Shown here: one piece after another, positions 14,159 through 26,015 of the stretch
How positions within the stretch are numbered: the first letter of the stretch is position 1
How the letters are laid out: every line of letters starts with the position of its first letter
Source of the DNA: Balaenoptera acutorostrata
Taxonomy: Eukaryota > Chordata > Mammalia > Artiodactyla > Balaenopteridae
NCBI RefSeq assembly: GCF_949987535.1
Contig: NC_080079.1
Location: forward strand, 58,707,613-58,771,612
Direction: 5' to 3'
DNA: 64,000 bases
Notes under the pieces: generated by a model
Told to the model about the DNA's origin: nothing
Databases searched by the model: none
Seen by the model: the letters and a program-made list of their open reading frames with translations, nothing else
Translations under genes and position numbers: made by a program

Positions 14159-16910
14159 GGAACTTGAGAAATATAAAAAGAAAGAAGGCAGCTGTTGGTG
14201 CCAGGAACTTGGCAGATTTCATCCCTATTCTGCAACTCAGCCCCACAAACATGTACTGCATGTGTCAGGGCTACGAGAAGGAGTCAGGTATGCTTTTTGG
14301 CCTCAAAGTCTTTGCCATCTTGTTGGTGTTGGGAGTAGGGCAGAAGGAGAGAAGGAAAGGAAAGTTGAGAAGTGGCTGTTTGGGTTGAACTCTTGTACAA
14401 TTTTTTTCTGTTTGATTCAAAGTAGAAGTTTTCTTCTACTGCCTTCCCAATCTCCAAACTCCATAACGATAAGTCAAATAAATTCTTGCATTTCTCATTT
14501 CCATTGTGTATTCGCTTTTAGATTTCCCTTGTTCTTTTCTGTGTCTCATCTCTGAGAAGCTAATACCGTGTGATCTTTGCTTGAGACTCTTCTTTGCCCT
14601 TGAGGTGATGGAGACAGTCTGTTCTAAGAAAAGAAGAAAGAAAAGAACCAAAGGCAACCAGATCTTCAAAAGGACTTTTCTACCAAATACTGAGCAGGGC
14701 AAGAGCATTGGGCAGGTTATAATGACAGCTCAAGTTTTTAGTAAAGATATTTTAGCTAAGATTCCAGATACAGGGGATTTTGATGAATGTTGGACTCTAT
14801 CCAGGATACATATAGAACATGAGGCTATGGTCTGGGATGGGGTGTGTGAGTACAGCAGGTACATCTAATCCACCAAATTTGATTCTCGAAGATCTGTTAG
14901 GCCACAGTATTTCTGTAGAGAATATTGCAATCCAGGTCATGTGGATTCTGTTCATATATTTGTAGCGTATTTCTTCTCTCTCCCATGCAGGAGCTGAATT
15001 CTCTCATTACTCTGTGTTGATGGACTCAAACTTACACAATTCAGGTTTCCTAGGCAGTGAACAGAGCCAGAAATATACCCTGTGATTAACTTCTACATAA
15101 CCTATTGTTCCTTAAAGTCTCCCTCCCCATTCTCCTGTTAGTTCCACAAAAGCCAGAAAGGAAAAACCTCCAACAAGCCTCCCCTTCCCTGCCCCCTCAG
15201 CCTACCGTGGGGTGCTTCTCCCTGTGCCTGGGCTCTGGCAGCTTGGAGATTCTTTCCATCCTCATTTTACATAATAACAGGTCGTTGTTGTTTCCTGCCT
15301 ACATCCTCTAGGTTTTCCAAATAAATGCATTTGCTGTTTCTCAGCTAGAAGTTGTGAAATTACCCTGCCTGATAATGTATATGGTAAAGTGATGGTTCAG
15401 TTATAGTTTTATATATATATTGTGTTGGTGATATTATTATTATTGCTGGCATTGCTTTTGATAGGGAGCAACCTTCATTTTTTAATTATCTGTGTATTAA
15501 TATTCACCATGATCTTTCAAAACAAGTAAGCTTTTTTTTTTTTTGGATTGATTTTATCAATAATACTTCAAAGTCTTTACCAAACTTCTTGGTGATATAT
15601 GTTGTCCCAAGGTTGTCAGACCTGAAACTCTAATTCAGAGGATATACCCACTTTAACTTCCCCGTGTTCTGATCTCAAGCTGCGCACTGACCCTGTAGGC
15701 GTAGAACTTGGCTGCGATGCCTGTCTCACCCTTATCTTAGCTGCACAACCTCACAGATGGTCCCATGGCATTCCCCACTGGGAGATTCATGCTAAAACAA
15801 TAGTCAGGTGCTCCTTTACAGCAGTTATAGGACTGAGCTCACAGTATGGGTTATTTATCTGGCATTTGTTGTTCTTGTTATTGTTGTTTTGTTGTTTTGC
15901 CTTCATTGCTTATGGAAATATTCATACCCTCTCACCGGTCTGGTTTGAGTGACAGACAGCCGGGATTCTGGTAGTCTATCACTGTAAGACAGGAAACATC
16001 CCTCTGTAAAAAGGGTGCCGTTCTGTGCTGCAACCCAGGGATTGCTCTTTCCTGGCCACATTGTAAGACCTTGGAGTTAACTAGCCCAGATTTCCTGGTG
16101 AAAGTCTTAAGCAGTTGTACTAGAGAGAGGTTGGCTCAGCTTGGAAGTTTTGTCCATTGTGAATTACTTTATTGCAAAATGACTGTACTCCTATGACTTA
16201 CATGATTTTTCTTGGGGGGATGAGAAGTTTGATAAACCCACAGGAAACAGGAAGCACACTGTTCAATCTCTAGTCCAACGATTTCATAAATTGCCGTTTT
16301 CAGTAAAACAACATTCACATCCTGCAAGGCTGAAAACACACACCCGATTTTCACTGATGTCACTCATGATACAAGGAGATGCTACACATCTCCCTTTCCT
16401 AGGAGTGGCAAACCCCTGGCATTTAATGCAAGTTAGGCAGCGATATCACAGCCAAGGGGGCTGACCAAGCCAGCGGTTTGAGATGAAAGCGAGAGTTTCA
16501 CATTGAGGGTTGATGAGTTGGACTATAATGATTATTCAGTAGGATGCATTTTTAGCAGGTTTCAGGAGAATGATGGGTCTGGTCTTCCTGCAAAACTGAG
16601 TTTTCTGTGCCTGTGTATGTCATAGGGGAGAAGGGAACTCTGTATGTTTGAGGAAATGATAACACACACAAGATTGTCTGTGACGTATTATCCCATCTGA
16701 TGTCGATGACATAACACAGCAAAAAGAATTTCAAGAAGTCATCAGGGGAAAAGAAAAGAAAGACCCTGCAATTCAGCTGTGAGGGAGGAAACTTCCATTT
16801 TAATTTAAGACTATGGTTCTAGTCAATGTTAAAACTGGTTTGGAACTTTTCTAATGAAAAATTTCACCAAGGATTAATTTCGGTTTCCTTTTCTTGTTAT
16901 TGTTTGGCAG

Positions 16911-16997
16911 TCAAGGTTGGAGCTAGATCACGCTATCCCAAAGACCCATTTGAGTTCAAGAACACAACTCACAATTCTCGGCTTGTGACCGAGCCAG
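16911..16997 (+). CDS. KCNMA1: KCNMA1 alternative exon (e22-type 29-residue insert) with broken donor
   Basis: The stretch follows a good acceptor (TTTCCTTTTCTTGTTATTGTTTGGCAG, split here as a pyrimidine tract plus CAG ending 16910). It encodes KVGARSRYPKDPFEF and then SRLVTEP, recognisably the 29-residue e22 insert known at the main BK splice site between the upstream linker exon and the EDEQP exon. Its length is exactly 87 bases (29 codons), entering in phase 1 and ending with G, so GTT (Val) would form on joining to 21584. That matches the known isoform. What is odd is the donor: after GAGCCAG the genome reads ATGAAG, not GTGAAG, so the +1 G appears mutated to A. Read-through would continue in frame to a TGA at 17066. 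Several residues (Pro for Ser, NTTH for KETP) differ from the human insert as remembered, consistent with relaxed constraint. Homology is fairly sure; loss of use is inference. Confidence 0.72.
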
Positions 16998-19227
16998 ATG
17001 AAGGAGTTTTGGAATCCATCCCAATTTTAAATAACTGCACCCCTCCATGTTCTACTTTAACATGCTGAGCTCAGTGGGAGAAGAAAGATGTACTACTGTG
17101 GATTTCAGCATGCATTTAGCTTGCTGGGCAGCAAAATACCAAAGAGAAAACCCATAAAAAACAATAAATAATCATTAAAACTACCCTAACCCCAAACTAG
17201 CAGCTTGCACGAGACTTCAGTCGGAAGCCCTGTTAGCTAGATGCATTTGCGTTCAAGCCACTTTGCATGCCTCTTACTCTGAGTGATTCCAGTGTGAATA
17301 TGACGTTACTAATGATCTGCTAAGTGTGTACAGATGTGGGTTTCTCCAGATGTGGTGATTAATAACGTAATGGAGATAGCCAGTTGACTCATGTTTGTGG
17401 GTTGTTTGCCTTTTATTACGTTTCCGAGTTAATTTGCTTTGAACTATTTTTTAACTGCAGCCAACAAACTCATCTTTAAGTCTCAAAGGGCATCACCCCC
17501 CTAAACCCTGTTGAGGAAACAGGGAAAAAGGAATGTGCCCCCAGGCTGGAGCTGAGCATTGGGTCCATCATGGGTTAGCACTGGACTACTTAGGAAAGTT
17601 GGAATTGTTGCCCCATTTTACTCGAAGTACCCACAAAGAGGCATTGGTGAACCTTGACACAGTGTTTGCAAGCTAACTAGGCCAATAAAGAGAGGGATTT
17701 CTCTTTTTAAACAAATCCAGTAAAGTATATGATCATCTTGAAGTGAGCCCAGAGTTCTGGCCAGTGTTTCTAGAAGATGTTGCCTTGCTTTTGCTTAAAA
17801 ACAGAATGCTGATGAAAAGTTGAGTAAAATGTTGTTACAGATGTTCAGCTCTGCATTAAGGCTGTTGGAATTACCACCACATCTTAAATCAATTCCCAGA
17901 ACATTGTCTGGAGGTTATGTCATTGAAATAATGAATCCTCTTTAGTCAAGTATAAGCAAACATGTTAAAACATCATTGTAACTTTAAATTAAATTCCAGC
18001 GCAAACCAAGGGATCTGAAAGCTCATTAGACTTGCCTGACATTTTTCTAGCACTGAGTCTTCCCAAACTGTAAAACTGTTAGATTCGGTGCCTATTAGAC
18101 AAGCGAGCACTGGGAAGTTACAACAGCACATTAAGTGTTATACTTAGGGATGTGCAAAAACAAGCCCTTGAATTTTATTAGTATTCTGAGATTGGATGGA
18201 GTTCAGCTCCTATAAAAATTCCACATTGGATTCCTGAACTTGTTTGCGTTTTAAAGAAGCTGGTAAGTCAGGTTCCTTTAAAAGATCTAATCTTCCTACG
18301 GCTACCACAGCAGGACGACTCTAGTGGAAACGCTGGAGACAGGGGTGTAGTGTAATTAGCCAGAAACCAGGCTAACTACGAACCTGGAAACGTGCGTTGG
18401 TGTGAGGTAGCGGCCCATTCCTTCAATACTTGTCTTTCATGAAAGTAAATTTAAGTCTCCCTTTTAATTCCATTTTTATTCCTCTCATGTAGTCACAGAA
18501 GCCATGAAATGAAAATTATATTTTATAGCTTAACTAAAAGTTTTCCTTGATCTGCTTTCTTTAAATATGCAGAAATTGATAGAATCCATATAAAAGGATA
18601 ATAATTAAATATGGTTTATATCCAACTTAGGAGACAGAAGTTATCACTGCTCCTCTTGTGGGATCTAAGCCATATGTAATGGTCTCCATTACACAACGTT
18701 CGTATATTTAAGCTGGAGACATTTCCCCCCATCCCTTCAGGGAAAGGATCTGCATTTCCAGGCCATGAGTGCAGGAGGAAACCTTTGAACATGCGTTTCA
18801 TTTAAGAGAACAAATCCCAGTTTAAATGCAGTATGATTATGATGGATGATCTTTCTGAGCTGCGATGAAAATAAATCGTTTCCTTGCATAGAAGGAGACC
18901 TGACTTTAAGCACCAGAACAAGGTGTTTCCCTGGAGCTGGCGAACAGGTATTAACTTGCCAGTCTTCCATCTGAAGATCACTGCAGGTAAACAGACAGTG
19001 ACAAGGTGCAAGTTTAATGGGCACTTAACCAGAAAGGGTTATGTATCGTTGGCCCAGTGCAAATGGGAAAAGAAAAGTTAAGAAAAAGAATCTAGCAGAA
19101 ATGCCAGTGAGTGTGACTTCTTAATGACTATAGACTCATTGTATAATTAGACAAAACCATGGCAACATCTGGTGGCCTTGAATAAAGCTAGCCACATAGA
19201 CTAGGTTAGCTAAAAGACCTTTCTGGA

Positions 19228-19253
19228 TATCACACAAGAAGGCTTGTGTGATA
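19228..19253. other. Perfect hairpin: 11-bp arms, 4-base loop
   Basis: TATCACACAAG and CTTGTGTGATA are exact reverse complements around AAGG. Confidence 0.88.
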
Positions 19254-19460
19254 GAGAAGAAAAGAATGTCCACCTCCTACTAGATCAATTCACATGCACA
19301 CATGTTATTTAGTACATCATGCTACTCATCTAATCTAGGTCATCCTGAACACAGTGCAACCATTGCAAGTGGTCCATATTAAAAGATGACCTTGTATTAT
19401 GGGGGTAGTCAATGCAAGACTTCTACCCCATCCTAAGGTGGGGAAAGTGCAAAAGTACAC

Positions 19461-19477
19461 TTACACACACACACACA

Positions 19478-19521
<44 letters not shown>

Positions 19522-19545
19522 CTCAATCTCAATCTCAATCTCACT
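19461..19545 (+). repeat. Compound microsatellite: (CA)n, (CT)n, (AATCTC)n
   Basis: Three adjoining simple repeats: CA from about 19464, about 40 bases of TC, then four units of AATCTC. Confidence 0.92.
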
Positions 19546-21147
19546 GCCTTTCTACCCCATTATTGCCTGGGATGCCTGGCCCCCTATCCTATGAAAGGAA
19601 GATGAATGCAGGTCAAGCTCAGAGTGCCTGTTTGCTTGCTGAGAGATGCATATCACCTCTAAGTGATTTTTTTCAATACCATTTATGTGGCTTGTATTTA
19701 TTTCCTTTAATCTTTTAAGTGCTATTTAGTCTCTATGTGATTTGCTGTGGATACTCTGTTTCTGATAAGATGCGATATCCCCCCCGGCCACATAGTTCCT
19801 GCCTGGAGCCCTAAGTGACTGATATGGTTACAGCCTGAGCCTGGCCCTCTCGGGGGACAGGACGGGGGGAGCAAGTGGTAGCGTGTAAGGGCTGTGGGCA
19901 TTTGCAGGTGCTTTTTTGCCTTCATTTCTTCTGGTCATGCCCTCATCTCCACCCACATTCTTGTTCCCTCTCCCTGTGTCAGCCAGAAGTTAGACAACCC
20001 CAGACTGACCGTAGAATAAAGGAGTGTACCAAGAGTGATACCTTGAAACAGACTTGGAGGGTCGTTGGATAATTATTATCTCTTTGGAACCATGTATCAT
20101 AACACACTAAATGTTATTTAGGGTTTTCAGGGAAGTACCATATCATGCATGTTCTGATATGGGTCTTCCTGGATAATATCAAGTAGCTGAGATGGCATTT
20201 CCTCCCCCCACCTCAGCCTTGTACACCTTTAACATATATCAAGCTTCTTTTGATGTTCTCGCTGCTAATATTTCTCTTCTTAGCTTTAAGGTAACTGCGT
20301 GTGATTTCGAGTTTCAGGGGTGCTTCCTCCCCGTCTGTGTTGCAGTCAACAATAAGAATCCGAGGATCCTATTTTTCCTTCTTGACATTACAGCTTTAGC
20401 CTGTATTGTGGGGCGTGGGGAGAGGAAGACTAGGATTTTGCTGCTGGTGCCCTTGGGTGACAGGCTGGGCATGCATCTGCTAATTATCAAGCAGCTCTCT
20501 TAAAAAGAAACGTGATACAGGCTAATACATCTCCAAAGCTTATTAGTGGGTGTCTTTGGGCAAAAGCAGTAGAGTGTGCCGTGTTGTTTGTGAGCAGAAC
20601 TTTGGATCGCTTAGTGATCTCTGTGGTTTAGACATTTGGACAACAGCCTGTGGTTTCCAGTCCCCTCTGCTGCCCTCCTCCCCTGCCCCTCCTCAGCGAT
20701 GACGGCATTCAGTGGCCACCTCCTCCTTCGTTTGGGCGCTCTTCTCCGGCCTGGTTCTGCAACCTTGCAGCCCCTTCCTCCCATCTTGATGAATTAAGAA
20801 AGGATCCCATGCACGCAGGCCCTCTGTCTTGGGAGGTGGAGGGACGAGAGCTGAGTTGGGCTGGGATTCTTGAACCAGAACATACCAATGTTCCCAGTCC
20901 TGACTGACTGAAACATTGGCTGTTAAGGCCTCCAATCCCTGCCTCCTTGCAAGGCTCTTTCCTCTGGCATGTAGGAATTAGGACCTGGTTACATTGGTCC
21001 ATTTGCAGAAGCAGCCAGCTGGCAGCTCTTATGCTGCTGCTTCAAATACAACTTTATTTCTGATTTTGGTTACAAGAAAACCTATTTGGTTACCCAGCAA
21101 AACAAAGTAACCAAAAAGAAATTCTAAGCAGAATGATGGAGTGTTCC

Positions 21148-21285
21148 TATATATATATACATATATATTATATATATATATATATATTATATATATATAT
21201 ATATATAATATATGTATATATATACACACACACATATATATACACACACACGTGTGTGTGTGTGTGTATATATACACACATACAT
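21148..21285 (+). repeat. (TA)n with (CA)/(GT) segments
   Basis: About 75 bases of interrupted TA, then alternating CACA, TATA, CACG and GTGT blocks. Almost self-complementary, likely to extrude or slip. It lies about 300 bases upstream of the EDEQP exon acceptor. Confidence 0.92.
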
Positions 21286-21583
21286 GTATTGGTGTACAGA
21301 TAAATTATAATTTCTTTTCTCTCTAATGGCAGGGTGTTTTCACACTGTTTTAGTCTGTTTAAATTGCATGTTCAAACGCTGGAGTGTCAAGAGGTGATGC
21401 TCTCACCTTTTCTAAGCCGGCCTCTTTGACTAACGCATTGGTCTTTGTCATTGGGTCCTAAGAGATGGCCATGAGTTCCTAGTGAGTGACTGAGCCGTGC
21501 GTGTGTGTCCTTTGATATCTTGCCTGTATTGCACAGTCTGCCCTCAAGCTGTTCATAATCTCATGAGCTGCCTGTATTTCCAG

Positions 21584-21677
21584 TTGAAGATGAGCAGCCG
21601 TCAGCACTGTCACCCAAAAAAAAGCAGCGCAACGGAGGCATGCGGACCTCACCCAGCTCCTCGCCCAAGCTGATGAG
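21584..21677 (+). CDS. KCNMA1: KCNMA1 exon, RCK1-RCK2 linker (begins [13 protein letters not shown])
   Basis: This exon encodes part of the cytoplasmic linker between the two calcium-sensing RCK domains of the BK channel alpha subunit. It starts after a CAG acceptor at 21581-21583 with TT, completing a codon whose first base lies in the preceding exon (phase 1). It then reads 30 full codons, from [13 protein letters not shown] to SPKLM, and ends with AG, which joins the first G of the next exon to make Arg. The donor is GTAAGG at 21678. The linker is basic and Ser/Pro-rich (KKKQRNGG, then SPSSSPK), which fits the flexible, phosphorylatable linker known for BK. From memory, human has NSPNTSP where this copy has TSPSSSP, so this is the most variable of the four constitutive exons here. 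In other mammals it is the exon just after the main alternative splice site (ZERO/STREX/e22) and is itself sometimes skipped. Identification is secure. Confidence 0.96.
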
Positions 21678-21682
21678 GTAAG

Positions 21683-21718
21683 GAGAGGGGCCCGGGCCCC
21701 GCGGTGGGGCCCCCTCTC
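21683..21718 (+). other. GC-rich hairpin immediately after a KCNMA1 donor
   Basis: GAGAGGGG pairs with CCCCTCTC and CCC with GGG, with one bulged C. The stem starts five bases after the GT at 21678-21679. It also contains G-runs of the kind that act as intronic splicing enhancers. Confidence 0.7.
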
Positions 21719-22295
21719 GCTGCATCTCCTGTCCCTGCCCCCTCCCCACCCTGCCAGGCCCAGAGGCTCCCCTCCCCAGCAGGCTCGCGGCGGAGGAGGG
21801 GACGAGATCGTTAGGTGGCTTCTTAAAGGCTGAAGTATTTATTCTGTCAGCTTGTCAGCAGTTAATGATAGAGCTGAAAAAATTCTGTCATGAAAAACAG
21901 TTTGAAAAGCTGTTTGAAAAATACATAGGCTTTAAAGTCTGAGCTGTCACCAAGTCCTGTCTGTGTGTAGTTCCTAAACAGCAGTGGCACTAATGACAGC
22001 GGCAGCCAATCAGAGGAACCCATGTGGTTAGTTTGCCTCCAGCAAGTCTCTTTCTGCTGGAGTCCCTCCGAGGACTGTTTTCTGTACTTAAGGCCATATG
22101 TGAGATGTATCATCACAATCAAAAATGAACCTGAAGATTACCTTCTCTTTATCCTGTCGATTGAAATCAAATTTCTGTTAATTGATTTTGACTGATAAAA
22201 AAGTCTAATAATCTGTGGACTTGCCAAAGCAAAGTTCAAAAGTAATCCAGTTCTGCTCAGGCTAAAAGCAATATTAATTATGAAATAGAGCTTGT

Positions 22296-22445
22296 GTGCA
22301 CTCTTTTTCTCTCTCTTTCTCTTTCTCTCCTCCCTCCCTCCCTCTCTCCCTCTCTCTCTCCCTCCCTCTCTCCTTCCCTCCCTCCCTCCCTTCCTCCCTT
22401 CCTCCCTCCCTTCCTTCTTTCCTTCCCTCCTTCCTTCTCTTCTTT
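22296..22445 (+). repeat. Homopyrimidine tract (CT/CCCT/CCTT)n, about 150 bp
   Basis: Nearly pure C and T over about 150 bases. The long Gly/Glu/Arg and Ser/Leu/Pro frames over it are repeat artefacts. It is 620 bases downstream of a KCNMA1 donor. Confidence 0.93.
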
Positions 22446-25400
22446 CTATCTTGACTGCAGCTTCCTCTAGGAATTGGCAAGTGAAGTCAATTTTCAATAG
22501 AATTCTGTTGGATCCTCTTCTTGGAATCTTCATCTTTCATCTTCCTTTTTCTGTCTTCGATTCATCTGCCAATCCCAATGCTTCTTTCCCCCATCATCCT
22601 AACTCTCCAGCACCTCAGTGAAACAGGAGTGATTTCAGATTTGCACTGCTTTCCCTAAATGGTTCCTGCCATGGAAACACCTGCCATCTTGACGATAGTT
22701 TCTTCTTTTCATTACCATTGGCTGCTCTCTTCCCTTTGATTATTGATTTAAAAAAATCACAGCGATTTCCTCCTCCTCCTCCTCCTCCCCTTCTCCAAGC
22801 ATTTGCATCTTCCTGGCTCCCCATGACCACCTTTCTAGGATGGAGAGAGGACAGTCCGTCTTCATATGGTTGAGGACGCAGGTCCCAGGAGAAGACTCAC
22901 CCAGCCCCTTGTCCTTTTCCGTCACCATCCTCTCTTCCTGTTCAATGTTTCCTTAACAGTTCTCTGCCTTCCCTTCACTCAGTCTTGCTTGGGTGTTGCT
23001 GATTTACATGCTTGTTTACGGTTTATGAGGAGGAATAAAATGTGCCAACTGCCAAGCCTCTCCCTTTTATGATGCGAGGTGTCGTGCTCACATCCGCTCT
23101 CCATTTACTCACCTTTAGGTAATCGCCTCATCTCATGCTAATAGTTTTATCCATTGAAAGTAGAGAAAAGCCCGGGCGCTTTCTTTTGCCTAAATTTAGA
23201 GAAGCAAATAAATAAATGAAGAGAAGTCTGAAAAATCTGAAACCTTTGGAGCCAAATTCCCTGTCCCTGTTTGCTATGTAAAGTATGGCTCATTTCTCTG
23301 ATCTTGAGTAATAATAATTCTGAGGAGTTATACTGTTTTCATATGCTTCAAAGCTGTGTCAAAGTTTTGCTGCTTAAGGGTACTTCTTTCTTCTGTTGGC
23401 TCTTGGGTACCAAGATGACAGGTCTTCTGTACGAGGTGGAAGCTTCTTTAAGTCGTAGCCTTCAGCAAAACATCAAATTACCAAATCCAGGGTAACATAC
23501 TTCTACACAAATGCCTTTCCTGTATATATATTATACCCTATATATTAAATACTTTAGTGTTACACGCTACATTTTATGTGCAATAGAAAGTGATGGTTTG
23601 AGGTAGCCTTGGGGGGACTTTTTTTCCACAAGCAGAAAAAGCTAGTATGTACTGTAACAAGTATGGTTTTTACAGGACTTTCTGCCCGAAGGCCTTTGTA
23701 AATAAGTAATGATCAACAGATTGGCTGTGGGCTTTTGAAAAGCATGCCTGTGTCAGTTTGCATGATGGGGGAGAATTTTCAAAGTGGGTCTTGCTTTCAT
23801 TGCCTGTCGGAGAGGGGCTGCGGAAGGCAGTCATCCCAGGCTGGAGCTGTCTGCTCCGCGGTACATCAGAATTGCTAAACATGGGTCAGGCGGTGAGCTG
23901 AAACTTGCCAAGCTACAGAACTCGGGTTTCTGGTGTTGGTGCCTTTGGGCTGCTGCTATGGCCGTGGCTACTGTCACCGGGGCACTTTACCCCACCAGCC
24001 CACGACAACCTCGATTGCTGCTCAGCTGGAACGGGCTGTCCCATGACAAGTCAGAAAGTCTCAGACACTCCTCCTTCACCTTGACTTTCTGTGTTCCAGG
24101 TACTCTACAGACTCTGTCTGGTGTGGGAGCCAAGACAGGGTGTTGAGCCCTCTCTCTGTTACCCTTCATTTCCTGGGTAGGAACAAAGAGCCCATGGGCG
24201 GTTTGGTTTGGTTTGGTTTGAATCCCTGGCCCTGGCCGTGAGGTTGCCGGGGCTTATTTTTTCTAGCTCCCTCTTGCTAATTGACAGAAAACAGAGGGGT
24301 TCCTGTACCACCTTGAGGTTTCTCTGGGTCCTCCCCTGCAACATCTTCAAACACTCCCTTTCTACTCTACAAAAGATAGGACTCCCAGGTCCTGTTCCCT
24401 GTAACCTGAAACATCCATAAAGGAGGCTAATGACTCATTTGAAGTGGGTGTTTCGACATGAGTTTGTGGCTTGCTGCTTGAGCAGAATCAATCATTCTGA
24501 ATGCGAGCAGGTTTTAGTGGCCTACGGGCAGTGATAGGAACAGTTCCAAGAGAAACCGAGAGCCCAGAATGGGCTGGGCTGGGCTTTAATTTACCACTGT
24601 GGCCTCTGCACATAAAACAGGCTCCTGCATGAGGGGGTCCTTGCAAGCCATCTGCCAGCAGGAAATGCTACAGGGACTCTGCACTAATGGTCTTTGTCTC
24701 CCCTTTGTTCTGGTAGCAGGTCTACCCTGGTTTTTAAGTGTCGCTTAACTCTCTGCGCAATCATTAGATGAACTGCCTCGCTTTGTGTGTCTGGATCCCG
24801 AGGCCGTATGTTTTGTAGTTACCCTGACACAGAAAACAACCCTCACAGCCAGACTGAGCCAAATGGTGAGGTCTGTGCTCCAAGCCAGGGGTCTGTGTGT
24901 CATGATAGAGACCTTTGGCTTCAAATCCCACAAAGGAGCAGGCTGAGGAGGTAACCGGGGCCCTGTTATTCATCTCCCTGTTGGTCTCTTAACAGGGAAT
25001 TATTTAAGGAGCCTCTCCTAGTTTTCCTCTAAAATCGCCACGCACCTATTGCCCCGTTCTCCCTACCCAGTGGGTTTGTGCCCTGTCAGGAAAGCTGTGT
25101 CTTCCTTCGGTTGTGAGGCTCTAGAGGGCAGGAACTTTGTCTCTGAATAACTAAGTCAAGGGTTCTTAATTTGGCGGCCCCCCAGACCCCATTGACTCTC
25201 TAGTGAAATCTGTCTAGAAAAACTCTACGAAAAAGAAGGTTCGTTGGACACCATTTTGACTCCAGTTGAAGGAGATCCTTGGATTCCTAAATCCCGGCCC
25301 CAGTTACTATTACATTTGGTTCTTCCCACAGCCACCTTCGAGTAGTTACCTTCACAGATGCTTTTTTTGCTGCTGAGAATATGTCGTCAGTGGGTAGATG

Positions 25401-25789
25401 GTATGGGGGAGATGCCCAGGCTCCCACACTGTGTCCTCACATGCAACCCGAAAGGTTATGCGTTTTAGCTGCCTGCTTCTATTTCTTTCCTCAGATTAAT
25501 TCTCATCTGGGAAATGTTTAGAGAGAGCCTGCCGTACTCAAGATGTTGTGGAAGGTCTTGGAGGGGTGTAAAGTAAGATGGATTACACTCTTCAAATTAC
25601 ATGGGTTACATGTCTTCAAAATGCTCACGGTTTGATGGGGGAGACAGACAAGTATATACAGCAAAACGGAATAAGGACAGAGTAGAGACCTACCAGCATG
25701 GGCTGTGGGAGCAGAGGGCGCCCTCATCACCTCTGGTCTGGGAGGCTGAGCCTGGGTTGTGAAGGATGAGGACAATTCTCGCTTAATAG

Positions 25790-26015
25790 CACTAGCCACC
25801 CTTGTCCATTGTTTCCTAGGTGCCAGGCGTCGTTCCAAGAGCGTTAGGCCTGTTAATTCATGGAATCCTAACTACAGCTCCAGGAGGAGGGATTGCTCTC
25901 TCGTCCATTTTACAGATAAGGAAGTTGAGTCACAGAGATATAAAGAGTAGTAAATCTAGTAAGTCTTACCTAATTGGGAAGATTTGAACCCAGATGGTTT
26001 GGTTTCCAAACCCGT
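25790..26015 (-). repeat. MIR element
   Basis: TAGGTGCCAGGCGTCGTTCC, TCCATTTTACAGATAAGGAA and GATTTGAACCCAGATGG follow the MIR order. Confidence 0.82.

Larger units (their letters stand above)
1..16910 (+). other. KCNMA1: KCNMA1 intron, upstream part
   Basis: Non-coding sequence upstream of the alternative exon. It holds the SINEs at 601-728 and 3119-3430, MIR-like fragments near 3585, 9300, 10285 and 12600, an L2-like stretch near 9470-9720, a hAT-like element at 13848-14158 and several microsatellites. The stretches 4300-5350, 5900-8500 and 14900-16800 are largely free of repeats I recognise and show no convincing exon. The STREX exon (its CCFDCGRSERD coding signature) was not found, so it probably lies further upstream, along with the preceding constitutive exon. 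Confidence 0.85.
16998..21583 (+). other. KCNMA1: KCNMA1 intron between the alternative exon and the EDEQP exon
   Basis: Non-coding. Mostly unique sequence, with a small hairpin at 19228-19253, a CA/CT compound microsatellite at 19461-19545 and a TA/CA tract at 21148-21285. The unique block 17070-19200 has no recognisable repeat, and no further coding segment with splice sites was seen. Confidence 0.8.

Noticed and set aside
1..16910. STREX alternative exon of KCNMA1
   Set aside because: I looked for its cysteine-rich coding signature by eye and did not find it. It probably lies upstream of the window; an alignment would settle this.
21029..21326. Tyr/Ile-rich frames on both strands
   Set aside because: Produced by TA and CA repeats.
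22138..22533. Gly/Glu/Arg-rich and Ser/Leu/Pro-rich open frames
   Set aside because: They come from the homopyrimidine tract read on either strand; there are no splice sites or coding signature.
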